From: Mesorhizobium_G sp050247155
Lineage (GTDB): Bacteria > Pseudomonadota > Alphaproteobacteria > Rhizobiales > Rhizobiaceae
Reading direction: 5' to 3'
DNA length: 64,000 bases
NCBI GenBank assembly: GCA_050247155.1
Contig: JBFWUS010000003.1
Span: forward strand, 65,693-129,692
Part shown: positions 24,152-33,125 of the stretch, piece after piece
How positions within the stretch are numbered: position 1 is the first letter of the stretch
Layout of the letters: each line of letters begins with the position of its first letter
The notes under the pieces: model-generated
Told to the model about the DNA's origin: nothing
The model's input: only the letters and a program-made list of their open reading frames with translations
Databases searched by the model: none
Program-made: the position numbers and the translations under genes

Positions 24152-24679
24152 GTCCGCGCCCTGCTAGCGCGCGAAGGCGAGGAAAACAAGGCGTTTTCGG
24201 ACGCAGGCTTGCTGGGGCGGCCGGGAATGCTCATCCGCTGTTCAAATCAAGGCCGGGAGAGCGGCTGTTCGATTCGCTGTGAGTCGGCCTCCGCCCGCCA
24301 AAAGGGCCGGGAAGCCGGTTGTCGCGCGGGGAAACGGCTTGCGATTCCATCTCCAAAGACATTGAAAGGCGCGACGAACGGTTATCGTGCGCAGCCAGTT
24401 TCACCCAAACTTGGCTTTCGAGATATCGATGGTTACCGGTTCATGAACAAGCTGGGCGAAAACGTGTCGTTTGTGCAACAGCAGCATGGCAACACCTGTT
24501 CAGCCCCTTTCCAATCGCTTCATCCTTGTTGCTCTGGCCGGCGGGTTCGGTAAATGTCGATTCCGAAGAAGGGGCGTTCACGCATCTTTTTCAGCATGTG
24601 GGGATGGGGCAGGGAACGCTGTCCTTCAGCAAATAAAAGACCCAGACCCGTTTTTTAACTTTTGACTGGAGGTCAGAAA
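24152..24679. other. Long intergenic region upstream of porin
   Basis: About 530 bases without a convincing gene between tRNA-Ser and the porin. The last 100 bases are relatively AT-rich (for example around 24630-24665) and probably hold the porin promoter and leader. A small RNA is possible but nothing specific can be claimed. Confidence 0.5.
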
Positions 24680-25780
24680 ATGAACATCAAGAGCCTTCTT
24701 CTTGGCTCCGCTGCGGCTCTGGTCGCAGTTTCTGGCGCCCGTGCGGCCGACGCAGTTGAAGTCGTCGCCGAGCCGGAGCCGATGGAATACGTTCGCATTT
24801 GCGATACCTATGGCACGGGTTTCTACTATATCCCGGGCACCGAGACCTGCTTGCGCGTCGGCGGCTATGTCCGTTACGACATCGGCGCTGGCGATCTGTT
24901 CGGCGTCAACAACGGCCTGGACAAGGAAGACTTGGCGAACGGCGTCAACAACACCAACGACACCTACTACAAGCGCGCCCGCGCTTCGCTGATCCTCGAC
25001 GCCCGCAACGAGACCGAACTCGGCACCCTGCGCGGCTTCATTCAGATCCATGGCAACTTTAATGCCGGCCGGGTTGGTCGCGATCTCGCAGGCGTTGACG
25101 TCACGACGACCGACACAGCGTTTGACGTTGCTCACGCCTACATCGAACTCGGCGGCTTCCGTATCGGTAAGACTGACTCGCTGTTCTCGACCTTCACCGA
25201 CTATGCCGGCGGCGTGATCAACGACGATTTCGCGGTTCCGTATGGTCCATTCGACACCCACCAGATCGTCTACACCTTCGACGCTGGCAGCGGCTTCACC
25301 GCCTCGGTCGGCCTTGAAGAAGGTGCAGGTGCCCTGTACACGATCGACTCTTACGTGCCGCACGTTGTGGCTGGCGTCGGCTACGCCGGCGGCTGGGGCA
25401 GCGTGAAGGTTGTCGGCGGTTACGACTCGGTGTGGGAAGAGTTCGCTGTCAAGGCTCGCTTGGACGTCAAGGCTTCCGAGACCATCTCGCTCTTCGTGAT
25501 GGGCGGCTACAAGTCGGATGCTGACAAGCCGAACTTCTACGGCCAGTGGGCTGGCGACTGGGCGATCTGGGGCGGCGCAACTGCCCAGGTCTCCGAGAAG
25601 GCTGCTGTGAACGTTCAGCTCGCTTACGACGACGGCGACAACTTCTCGGCCGTTGCCAACGTCGCTTACGAGCTCGTTCCGGGCCTGCGCATCACGCCGG
25701 AAATCGCCTATGGCGATAACCTGGACGATGATGAAGACGGCGAGTTCGGCGGCTTCCTGCGCTTCCAGCGCAATTTCTAA
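24680..25780 (+). CDS. Outer-membrane porin, rhizobial Omp2b type
   Basis: A 366-residue beta-barrel porin. The start MNIKSLLLGSAAALVAVSGA follows GGAGG 8 bases away, with signal cleavage after ARA. Typical alphaproteobacterial porin text is present: YVRICDTYGTGFYYIPGTET, CLRVGGYVRYDIG, TELGTLRGFIQI, GGFRIGKTDSLFSTFTDYAG and a C-terminal FGGFLRFQRNF ending in Phe, needed for BAM-dependent assembly. It forms a general diffusion pore. It has its own strong terminator and is probably monocistronic and highly expressed. Confidence 0.93.
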   Translation: MNIKSLLLGSAAALVAVSGARAADAVEVVAEPEPMEYVRICDTYGTGFYYIPGTETCLRVGGYVRYDIGAGDLFGVNNGLDKEDLANGVNNTNDTYYKRARASLILDARNETELGTLRGFIQIHGNFNAGRVGRDLAGVDVTTTDTAFDVAHAYIELGGFRIGKTDSLFSTFTDYAGGVINDDFAVPYGPFDTHQIVYTFDAGSGFTASVGLEEGAGALYTIDSYVPHVVAGVGYAGGWGSVKVVGGYDSVWEEFAVKARLDVKASETISLFVMGGYKSDADKPNFYGQWAGDWAIWGGATAQVSEKAAVNVQLAYDDGDNFSAVANVAYELVPGLRITPEIAYGDNLDDDEDGEFGGFLRFQRNF

Positions 25781-25801
25781 TCGACCAAAAGTCGGTTGAA
25801 G

Positions 25802-25832
25802 AAAAACCCGGCGGGCAACCGCTGGGTTTTTT
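25802..25832 (+). terminator. Rho-independent terminator of porin gene
   Basis: A 13-base-pair stem (AAAAACCCGGCGG at 25802-25814 with CCGCTGGGTTTTT at 25819-25831, one G-T pair) closed by a GCAA loop and ending in a run of six T. Confidence 0.92.
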
Positions 25833-25850
25833 GCGTTCAGGGTAGCGAGA

Positions 25851-25881
25851 TAGGGAATAGGGAATAGGGAATAGGGAATAG
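25851..25881. repeat. Tandem heptamer repeat
   Basis: TAGGGAA repeated four times in tandem plus a partial copy. It lies between the porin terminator and the convergent hydrolase gene. A simple-sequence tract prone to slippage, with no evident function. Confidence 0.85.
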
Positions 25882-25901
25882 GTGCCCCTCTTCGCCGCTT
25901 G

Positions 25902-26801
25902 CTACTGCTCGGTCGCTTTCGTTTCCGCCCGGTCAAAGAAAGCGGCAATCTGGAACGGCAGGTCGCCCGTTTCCAGGAACGGCGCATGGCCCTGGCCAGC
26001 GACTGTGATCGCCTCAAAGTTGGGATGACGGCTAGCCATCTCTTCGACGGTTTTCGCCGACAGCAAAAGTGAGTTCTCGCCGCGGATCGCAAGCACCGGA
26101 ATGCCCGACAAGGCGCCGAACTGTGGCCAGAGGTCCGGAAGTGGCTTGCTAAGGTCGGTCGCCATCAGGCCGTTGAGCAGCGCAGTGTCGAAGTCGGGGA
26201 TTAGCGTTGCACCGGCCTCGCGATAGATTGCGCGGGCCATCCGCTCCCAATCGGAGTCGCTCAGGCTGGGAAAGGCTGCGCCATGGGCCAGCTTTTGCGT
26301 AGCTGCGGCCTCTGCGAAACTGGCCGGACGAGGAGCTTTGCCGAGATAGTTCTTCAGATGTTGAAGCCCGGCCGCTTCCAGCACCGGCCCAATATCGTTC
26401 AACACAGCCGCTGCAAGGATTTCTGGCCTGAGAACAGCGAGGACATGGACGATGAGGCCGCCGCGTGACGTGCCGATGAAGGCCGCACGGGTGATTCCCA
26501 ACTGATCCAGGCCGGTCAGGATGTCGTTGGCTTCGATGCCGATATCGTATTTTTTCCAGTCCGGGTCATAGGCGGACTGACCGCGGCCCCGGTAATCGAA
26601 GATAATAACCTGGCGCGGCGTCTTTGCGTCGCGCGAGAGATAAAGCGCCAGTTCGTGGAAATCGCGGGCGTTGCGTGTCAAGCCGGGAAGGCAGACGACC
26701 GGCAGATGGCCCGACAAATCACCGCCATAGATCTGGGCATGAAGCCGCAAGCCATCGGCGGATTGGTAGAAGAAGTCCTCGTAACCCTTTTGTACAGCCA
26801 C
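25902..26801 (-). CDS. Alpha/beta hydrolase
   Basis: A 299-residue hydrolase. Features are VVCLPGLTRNARDFHELALY, the FDYRGRGQSAYDPDW strand-turn, nucleophile elbow FIGTSRGGLIVH (Ser near 111), late acid region PVLAIRGENSLLL and the histidine in VAGQGHAPFL. The substrate is unknown; the family includes esterases and lactonases. It lies 78 bases downstream of the lytic transglycosylase on the same strand. Confidence 0.88.
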   Translation of the reverse strand: MAVQKGYEDFFYQSADGLRLHAQIYGGDLSGHLPVVCLPGLTRNARDFHELALYLSRDAKTPRQVIIFDYRGRGQSAYDPDWKKYDIGIEANDILTGLDQLGITRAAFIGTSRGGLIVHVLAVLRPEILAAAVLNDIGPVLEAAGLQHLKNYLGKAPRPASFAEAAATQKLAHGAAFPSLSDSDWERMARAIYREAGATLIPDFDTALLNGLMATDLSKPLPDLWPQFGALSGIPVLAIRGENSLLLSAKTVEEMASRHPNFEAITVAGQGHAPFLETGDLPFQIAAFFDRAETKATEQ

Positions 26802-26879
26802 GAAATGTCTCCGTTGTTCGCAACAGCACTATGGCTGGCGAAGATGGATGGTCAAACGGGAAATTTGCTGGCGAACCAG

Positions 26880-28937
26880 TCAGGTCCGCCCGTGACGAAG
26901 GTCGTCCACGATATCGTAGCGGCCAGTGATGCGCATTTTGTACACTTCGTAATTCTCCATCACACGCTGCACATATGACCGCGTTTCGGAAAACGGGATG
27001 CGTTCGATCCAGTCGACGACAGCTTCGACACTTTTGCCGCGCGGATCGCCATAGCGCTTGATCCATTGGTCGGCACGGCGCGGTCCGGCGTTATAGCCCG
27101 CGAAGGTCAAGATATAGGAGCCGTCGAAACGAGCCAGCTGTTGGCCGAGAAACGCGGCCCCCAGCGTGGCATTGTAGCCAGGGTCGGTTGTGAGTTTTTC
27201 TTGTGAATAGGCGAGGCCGTTCTGTTTCGCCACTTGTTGCGCCGTGCCGGGCATCAGTTGCAACAGGCCGCGGGCACCCGCGCGCGACACGGCGCCGACG
27301 TTGAATTCACTCTCCTGACGCGCGATCGCATAAGCCAGCGCCTTGCCGGAACCGGAAATATTGGCCTCGGACGGGATTGCGCCGAGAGGATGCGACAGCG
27401 CGCCGATGTCGATGCCGCGTTGGGCGGCGATCTTGCCGACTTTCAGCGCCAGATAATGATTGCCGCGCTTCTCGGCCATGACGGCAAGCAGCGCCAGTTC
27501 GCCGGGACTGGTGATTTGATCGGCCAGTTCGAGGTAGAGCGTGTCGGAAAGCTGCGGATAGCCGGCAGCCTGAAGCCGCTCGACTGCGCGAACGGCCTCG
27601 CGCTGCGGAAAGCTGGCGCGATCGGCGTCGTTCGGCTCGGGATAGGTGACATTGAGCGTCGAACGGCCGAGTTTCGCGGCGGCCAATTGACCGTAGAATG
27701 TCGTGCCGTACGCGGCCGCCTTCTCATAGTAGCCGGTAGCTCCGTCTTCGTGGCTGGCGTCGGCCGAGCGTCCGAGCCAATAATAGGCGCGCGACCGCGA
27801 GATCGGCCCTTCAGCGACTTCGGCGATGCGCGCAAAATGGATCGCGGCCGTCTTCGGATCGCCAAGCGAGCGCAACGCGTACCAGCCGGCGTGAAACTCC
27901 GCATCTGCGGCGTTGGTGGCGCTTTCGGCGGCATGGCCGGCGGCGACCTGATAGGCAAGCTTTGCTTGGCCGGCGTCGAGAAGCTGGCGCGACAGCAGCC
28001 GGCGCTCGACCCACCATGCGTCGGCATCAACCAGTGCGGTTTGATCTTTCGGCGCCTGGGCCATAAGTTTTGCAGCTTCGGTGAGACGCTTCTGTTTGCG
28101 CAGGAATTGCGCCTCGGCGAACAGACAACCTGCCGAGCGCTGCTCTTGCGGCACGGCATCCAGAAGCTTGGCGGCTTTCGGGTCGTTGCGCAGGACGGCC
28201 GACCAGGCTGTGGCGAGCGCCTCGGCATTGGCCAATTTGGCGATCCGCCCGGCTGATTTGGCGCGCTCGGAATAGAGCATCCGCTCCATGCGGAAACGAT
28301 GATCTTCCACTGGAACGATCGCGCCGAATTCGGTGATGATTGCGGTTTCGTCGGCTGCGTCCAGCTTTGCGGTGCGCCAGAGGCTAGAAAGCGCCTTGCG
28401 CGCGCCATCGATGTTGCCGAGCGCAACCTGCGAACGGGCAAGAATGATCGCGCCCTCGGGCGTTTGCGGCGCAAGTTCGCCGAAGGCGCGCAAAACAGCC
28501 TCGGGAGCCGGCGATTCCTTCAACAAGGCGCGCTCGCTGTTGCGGCGCAGGATTTCCATGCCGGGCCAGCCCGGCAGATCGCGCGCCGTGCGGGCAATCT
28601 CGGCGCTCGGCACCTCGTTGCCACCTTTCAGCGCGATGGCCCAGGCGAGGATATGCCGGTCCAGGCTGTTCGCTGGCAGGCTGTCGCGCAGCGCCCGGGC
28701 CTCGTCGATGCGTTTTGCGCCCAGTGCAGCCAGCCCGTTGGCTAAGGTGACCAAGGACTTGTCGTTGGCGAAGGTGGGATTTGGCGGGGCCGGAGGCGCT
28801 GCGGTGGTGGTGTCGGGGGGCTGCAAGGTGCTGAGCGCTACGCCATCGCCGACCCAGGCGAACGCCGAAACGGCCGCCGCGAGGGCCGTGGCGAGCGCAT
28901 AGACCGGCAATCTGTTGTTGCGACGAGAAGCTGTCAT
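26880..28937 (-). CDS. Soluble lytic murein transglycosylase
   Basis: A 685-residue periplasmic enzyme. An N-terminal signal/anchor (LPVYALATALAAAVSAFAW) is followed by a long helical superhelix of TPR-like repeats (residues 60-500). The C-terminal SLT domain begins near 530, with catalytic Glu542 in AIARQESEFNVGAVSRAGAR, then GLLQLMPGTAQQVAKQNG and the late FAGYNAGPRRADQWI. It cleaves peptidoglycan to 1,6-anhydro products during wall turnover. It is divergent from dapA. Confidence 0.92.
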   Translation of the reverse strand: MTASRRNNRLPVYALATALAAAVSAFAWVGDGVALSTLQPPDTTTAAPPAPPNPTFANDKSLVTLANGLAALGAKRIDEARALRDSLPANSLDRHILAWAIALKGGNEVPSAEIARTARDLPGWPGMEILRRNSERALLKESPAPEAVLRAFGELAPQTPEGAIILARSQVALGNIDGARKALSSLWRTAKLDAADETAIITEFGAIVPVEDHRFRMERMLYSERAKSAGRIAKLANAEALATAWSAVLRNDPKAAKLLDAVPQEQRSAGCLFAEAQFLRKQKRLTEAAKLMAQAPKDQTALVDADAWWVERRLLSRQLLDAGQAKLAYQVAAGHAAESATNAADAEFHAGWYALRSLGDPKTAAIHFARIAEVAEGPISRSRAYYWLGRSADASHEDGATGYYEKAAAYGTTFYGQLAAAKLGRSTLNVTYPEPNDADRASFPQREAVRAVERLQAAGYPQLSDTLYLELADQITSPGELALLAVMAEKRGNHYLALKVGKIAAQRGIDIGALSHPLGAIPSEANISGSGKALAYAIARQESEFNVGAVSRAGARGLLQLMPGTAQQVAKQNGLAYSQEKLTTDPGYNATLGAAFLGQQLARFDGSYILTFAGYNAGPRRADQWIKRYGDPRGKSVEAVVDWIERIPFSETRSYVQRVMENYEVYKMRITGRYDIVDDLRHGRT

Positions 28938-29136
28938 GCGCGGTCACATCTAGTGATGCTGTGGCGCAAAACTAAGGCCGCCGCGTGAAGGTCGGGTAAA
29001 GGAAAGGTTACCGGCGAGCGACAGCCGGGAAATACGCGCTGGCCTATGGTGCTATCTAGCTGTTTCCGCTAGAACCCCGCGGATTTTGCGGCCAAGCTGC
29101 AAATCTCGCGAATGAAACTCAAGGAGTTCCGACAAC

Positions 29137-30018
29137 ATGCTGAGAGGCTCGCTCACCGCGCTGGTTACGCCTTTTGAAAAGGGCGGCGCGTTCGACGAGA
29201 AAGCCTTTCGGGCGTTCGTCGACTGGCAGATCCAGGAAGGAACGAATGGTCTGGTGCCTGTCGGCACCACTGGCGAGTCTCCGACGCTTTCGCATGACGA
29301 GCATCATCGCGTGGTGAAGACCTGCATCGAAGCCGCGAAGGGCAGGGTGCCGGTGGTCGCAGGCGCCGGCTCCAACAATACGGACGAAGCAGTGAGCCTG
29401 GCCCAGCATGCCGAGAAGGCCGGCGCCGACGCCGTGCTGGTGGTGACACCTTATTATAACAAGCCGACCCAGCGCGGGCTTTACCTGCACTTCGCCACCG
29501 TCGCCAAGGCGACGAAGCTGCCGATCATCATCTACAACATCCCGCCGCGCTCGGTGATCGACATGATGCCCGAGACGATGGGCAGATTGGCCAATGATTT
29601 CAAGAACATTGTCGGTGTGAAGGACGCTACCGGCAAGGTCGAGCGTGTGTCCGAGCAGCGCATGACCTGTGGCAAGGATTTTGTTCAGCTTTCCGGCGAG
29701 GATGCTTCGGCGCTGGGTTTCAACGCCCATGGCGGTGTCGGCTGCATCTCGGTGACGTCGAACGTCGCGCCGCGTCTCTGCGCCGAGTTTCAGGAAGCGA
29801 CGCTGGCCAACGACAAGGACAAGGCGCTGGAATTGCAGGACCGCCTGATGCCGCTGCACAAGGCGATCTTCATCGAGGCGGGCGTGACCGGTTCGAAGTA
29901 TGCGCTGTCCAGGCTTGGCAAGCTGGAGAATGTCGTGCGCTCACCGTTGATCACCATCGAGGAGTCGACGGCCCAGAAAATCGACGCTGCGATGAAGCAT
30001 GCGGGGCTGATGAACTGA
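29137..30018 (+). CDS. dapA: 4-hydroxy-tetrahydrodipicolinate synthase
   Basis: A 293-residue enzyme condensing pyruvate with aspartate semialdehyde in lysine/diaminopimelate synthesis. Signatures are VPVGTTGESPTLSHDEH, TPYYNKPTQRGLY, Tyr133 in IIYNIPPRS and the Schiff-base Lys162 in GVKDATGK. A Shine-Dalgarno (AAGGAG) precedes the ATG. smpB follows 26 bases downstream, the usual order in rhizobia. Confidence 0.96.
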   Translation: MLRGSLTALVTPFEKGGAFDEKAFRAFVDWQIQEGTNGLVPVGTTGESPTLSHDEHHRVVKTCIEAAKGRVPVVAGAGSNNTDEAVSLAQHAEKAGADAVLVVTPYYNKPTQRGLYLHFATVAKATKLPIIIYNIPPRSVIDMMPETMGRLANDFKNIVGVKDATGKVERVSEQRMTCGKDFVQLSGEDASALGFNAHGGVGCISVTSNVAPRLCAEFQEATLANDKDKALELQDRLMPLHKAIFIEAGVTGSKYALSRLGKLENVVRSPLITIEESTAQKIDAAMKHAGLMN

Positions 30019-30044
30019 GAGCTTGGCTCTCCTATCTGTAAGCC

Positions 30045-30527
30045 ATGGCAGCCCCCCAGCGTAAATCAGACCCTAACAACAAGATCGCCGCGGAGAACCG
30101 CAAGGCGCGCTTCAACTATGAGGTGCTCGACACGCTCGAGGCCGGCTTGGTGCTGACCGGCACCGAGGTGAAGTCGCTGCGCGGCGGCCATGCCAACATC
30201 CAGGAGAGCTACGCGTCGCTGGAAGGCGGTGAGATCTGGCTGATCAATTCCTATCTGCCGGAATATCTGCAGGGCAACCGGTACAATCACGAGCCGCGTC
30301 GCAGGCGCAAGCTTCTGCTCTCCAAGCGCGAAATGGCGAAGCTGGGGCAGGCCGTCGAACGCGATGGCATGACCATGGTGCCGCTGAAAATCTATTTCAA
30401 CGACCGGGGTAGGGCTAAGCTTCTGCTCGCCGTCGCGCGCGGTAAGAAACTGCACGACAAGCGCGAGACGGAAAAGCAACGCGATTGGGCGCGCGAAAAA
30501 GGCCGGCTGCTGAAGGATCGCGGGTAG
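30045..30527 (+). CDS. smpB: SsrA-binding protein
   Basis: A 160-residue partner of tmRNA in ribosome rescue. Signatures are ARFNYEVLDTLEAGLVLTGT, the following EVKSLRGGHANIQESYA, and the basic C-terminal tail KLHDKRETEKQRDWAREKGR that inserts into the decoding centre. It forms a pair with dapA and is followed by a large palindromic element. Confidence 0.96.
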   Translation: MAAPQRKSDPNNKIAAENRKARFNYEVLDTLEAGLVLTGTEVKSLRGGHANIQESYASLEGGEIWLINSYLPEYLQGNRYNHEPRRRRKLLLSKREMAKLGQAVERDGMTMVPLKIYFNDRGRAKLLLAVARGKKLHDKRETEKQRDWAREKGRLLKDRG

Positions 30528-30579
30528 GCAAACCGCTATTGCGGCAACAACCTCAATCGGCTGTTGCGATTTTGATCAG

Positions 30580-30702
30580 CGCCCCCTCACCCGGCCCTGC
30601 GGGCCACCCTCTCCCCGCTGGGGAGAGGAGGGCGGCGGCGATCTTGGCTCCCTCTTCTCCCCAGCGGGGAGAGGGTGGCCCGCAGGGCCGGGTGAGGGGG
30701 CG
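30580..30702. repeat. Large palindromic intergenic element after smpB
   Basis: Two 53-base arms (30580-30632 and 30650-30702) are inverted copies with one mismatch, separated by 17 bases. The arms start CGCCCCCTCACCCGGCCCTG and carry internal dyads (CTCCCCGCTGGGGAG). Typical of dispersed rhizobial elements; it may also stop transcription between smpB and the convergent GFA-like gene. Confidence 0.85.
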
Positions 30703-30741
30703 TTTGTGACAGGCTCCACGTCCACGCCCTTCTATACGTTC

Positions 30742-31278
30742 TCAAGCCTCGATCTTTCCCGCGACTTGCACCTTTGGATTGCGGAACCCCATGGCGACCC
30801 ACGCGGCGAAGAGCTTAGCGTAGAAGGATACAGTGTGTGTCTTCAGGTTGGGGATATCACCAGGCAGGCTTGAAGCGTCCGTCAGGTCGCCGGTCATGGT
30901 CCTGAGCTCCGGTTTTGGCCGCGAGTCTTCTGGCCACAGATGCAGGTAGACGCTCAGCCAATGCGCGCCCTTCATTTCGAGGAAAACCGGCGTGTTGCAG
31001 CAGGTCGCGACGACGCGGCGCGAGCCCGCATCGGCGGTCAGCCGGAACTCCTTCAGATATTCCTGGCCGGACAAGATGCGGACCCGATCCTTTCGGTATT
31101 CGGCGCTCGGTGTCGCCTGATAGCGGGTCAGCATGTTTTTACTCCCCGGCAGGGCCGAGAGCCGATTGGCCGCCGCCCGGCAACTGCTGCATAGGCATTC
31201 GGACACGATCATCGGTGTTCCATGCACCTCAAGCTGCGTCTTCCCGCAAGCGCATCCGATTGTTCTAGCCTCGATCAT
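30742..31278 (-). CDS. GFA-like zinc-binding protein (DUF6151-like)
   Basis: A 178-residue protein with cysteines arranged as in the GFA/CENP-V superfamily: CACGKTQLEVHG, SECLCSSCRAAANRL and ATCCNTPVFLE, probably binding zinc. The C-terminal region is helical. No reaction is known. Its start overlaps the end of the upstream TetR gene by 4 bases, so it is co-expressed with and probably regulated by that repressor. Confidence 0.75.
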   Translation of the reverse strand: MIEARTIGCACGKTQLEVHGTPMIVSECLCSSCRAAANRLSALPGSKNMLTRYQATPSAEYRKDRVRILSGQEYLKEFRLTADAGSRRVVATCCNTPVFLEMKGAHWLSVYLHLWPEDSRPKPELRTMTGDLTDASSLPGDIPNLKTHTVSFYAKLFAAWVAMGFRNPKVQVAGKIEA

Positions 31279-31910
31279 TGAGCATTCTCCTCGGCAGCGT
31301 GAAACAAATGCCGGATGTACCGGTCGAGATGATCGAGGCTTTCACGCGCCAGTTCGGGATCGTTGCCCGCCTTCGCCAGCACGAAAGCCCCCTGGATGAC
31401 GGTCTGCGTGTGCCGCGCGAGGCTTGTCGCGGTCCAGCCCGCGTCGATGCCACGCTCGCGTCGCGCGGTCTCTATATCGGCTTCAAGCGTTGCCGCGTGC
31501 CCAAAAATGCTGCGTGCGCAGGCATCGCGGATGTCGGGGTAGGTGGCATAAACTTCCTGCGCCAGCGTGCCGACCAGGCAGGTGAATTCGGCAATGCGGC
31601 CGGCGATAATTGCTTTGCGGAAGGCGATATACGCCAAAACCCGATCCAGCGCATCGGACGGTTCGTGATAGGGAGCGGCTCCGAAGAACTGCGTGGTCGA
31701 CTCGGTCCAGAAATCGGCCGCCGCGACGCCGAGAGCCTCCTTGCCGGCGAAATGATGGAAAAACGCGCCCTTGGTGACATCGGCCGTCCGACAAAGCTCA
31801 TCTACCGACGTGGCCGCAAAACCCTGCTCGCGGATGACGTCTCGTGCGGCCTCAAGGATGCGGAGGCGTGCGTTGCCGCGTTCGGGTGAAAGTTTGGTCG
31901 GTCGTGACAT
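31275..31910 (-). CDS. TetR/AcrR-family repressor
   Basis: A 211-residue regulator with HTH VIREQGFAATSVDELCRTAD, then VTKGAFFHHFAGKEAL. The C-terminal half is the ligand-binding dimer domain (FTCLVGTLAQEVYATYPDI). A near-perfect operator lies 7 bases upstream of the start, implying autorepression of this two-gene unit. The inducer is unknown; relatives with similar N-termini respond to reactive electrophiles. Confidence 0.92.
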   Translation of the reverse strand: MSRPTKLSPERGNARLRILEAARDVIREQGFAATSVDELCRTADVTKGAFFHHFAGKEALGVAAADFWTESTTQFFGAAPYHEPSDALDRVLAYIAFRKAIIAGRIAEFTCLVGTLAQEVYATYPDIRDACARSIFGHAATLEADIETARRERGIDAGWTATSLARHTQTVIQGAFVLAKAGNDPELARESLDHLDRYIRHLFHAAEENAQ

Positions 31911-31917
31911 TCCACAT

Positions 31918-31939
31918 ACATACCGAACGGTCGGTATGT
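31918..31939. promoter_or_regulatory. TetR operator
   Basis: ACATACCGA (31918-31926) and TCGGTATGT (31931-31939) are perfect inverted nonamers around ACGG. This matches the common TetR-family operator shape and lies directly upstream of the TetR start. Confidence 0.8.
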
Positions 31940-32122
31940 GTCAAGTCAAAGATCATTCGCGCGGGAAGGTAGATTTCATTTTCGGGTGAGGGCGTGGGCG
32001 CGCGTAAGCCGTTTCCCGGCGGAGACACCCGGCAACGTGATGGAAATTTGCACGATCGAGCCGCGAATTCGGGGCAAAATCAGGCCAGTATGCGCGGTAC
32101 CGGAATCAGTTTGTGAGCGGTT

Positions 32123-32839
32123 ATGGCGGCATCGAACCGACGCAGGATTTGGCTGTTTGCGCTTGGCGCAGGCAGTTTCGCGTTATTGATGGGAGTATTC
32201 GCTCTGACCTACTTCCGCGCTTACTCGCCCGACCGCGCTGCCTATCCCGTGCGAGGCATCGACGTCTCCCATCACCAGAAGGAGATCGACTGGCGGCGCG
32301 TTGCGGCGGATGACGTTTCTTTCGCCATCATCAAGGCGACGGAAGGCGGCGACTGGGTGGACCGGCTGTTCGCCAAGAACCTAAGTGAGGCGAGGGCGGC
32401 CGGATTGGCTGTCGGCGCTTATCATTTCTATCGTTTCTGCCGACCACCGGCTGATCAGGCGAAAAATTTCATCGACGCCGTGCCGCGCGATAGGCCGCTT
32501 CTGCCGCCGGTGGTCGACATCGAATTCCATGGCAACTGTGAGCGCCGGCCCACCATCGAGGAGATGCACGCGGAACTGGCCGAATTCCTGGGACCGGTGG
32601 AAACCGCGTTTGGCAAGCCCGCGATCATCTACCTGATCGGCGAGGCCGAAGAGATGTATTCCGGCGCCATGCCTGATCGGCAGCGCTGGGTGCGCGCCAT
32701 CGTCCAACATCCCGGCCACGAGAACTGGATCTACTGGCAGTTTCACAATCGCGGTCGGGTCGACGGGATCGAGGGCGATGTCGATCTCAACGTGCTGCAA
32801 GGCGGCGAAAGCGTTCTTCGTTCGCTCATCGGGGAATAG
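32123..32839 (+). CDS. GH25 family lysozyme
   Basis: A 238-residue muramidase. An N-terminal membrane anchor (LFALGAGSFALLMGVFALTY) is followed by the GH25 barrel: VRGIDVSHHQKEIDW, FAIIKATEGGDW, VGAYHFYRFC and the catalytic acidic pair in PVVDIEFHGNC, with YWQFHNRGRVDGI near the end. It cleaves the peptidoglycan MurNAc-GlcNAc bond and probably acts in the periplasm, tethered to the inner membrane. Monocistronic, with a hairpin terminator. Confidence 0.92.
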   Translation: MAASNRRRIWLFALGAGSFALLMGVFALTYFRAYSPDRAAYPVRGIDVSHHQKEIDWRRVAADDVSFAIIKATEGGDWVDRLFAKNLSEARAAGLAVGAYHFYRFCRPPADQAKNFIDAVPRDRPLLPPVVDIEFHGNCERRPTIEEMHAELAEFLGPVETAFGKPAIIYLIGEAEEMYSGAMPDRQRWVRAIVQHPGHENWIYWQFHNRGRVDGIEGDVDLNVLQGGESVLRSLIGE

Positions 32840-32869
32840 GATGAGGATGAGGCTGACGTCGACAAAACA

Positions 32870-32905
32870 AACGCGCCGGCGGAGGGTGCCGGCGCGTTCG
32901 CTTTT
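32870..32905 (+). terminator. Hairpin terminator after lysozyme gene
   Basis: AACGCGCCGGC (32870-32880) pairs perfectly with GCCGGCGCGTT (32888-32898) across a 7-base loop, followed by a short T-rich tail. Confidence 0.75.
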
Positions 32906-33125
32906 GGCAGTCTCGCCTGGGGTGTTAGGCGGCCCGCCGTTCCTGCCGTCCGTGGTTGGCCACAACACGACGATCAGGCTGAGATGATTCTGGCGCGGGC
33001 GGCATCGCGCGGCTATGGCGCCTTGCAACTTGAGTTACGGAGAATCCCTCCCTCAACGCAATCTAGCATCTGTTTGACCCGGTCAGGGCCGCCTTGGCGG
33101 CCCTGTTATCCGTTTGCCTGTCAGC

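Noticed and set aside
24626..26092. 488-residue minus-strand frame across the porin
   Set aside because: Antisense to the porin; it even reads through the heptamer tract (PYSLFPIPY), a sign of non-coding translation.
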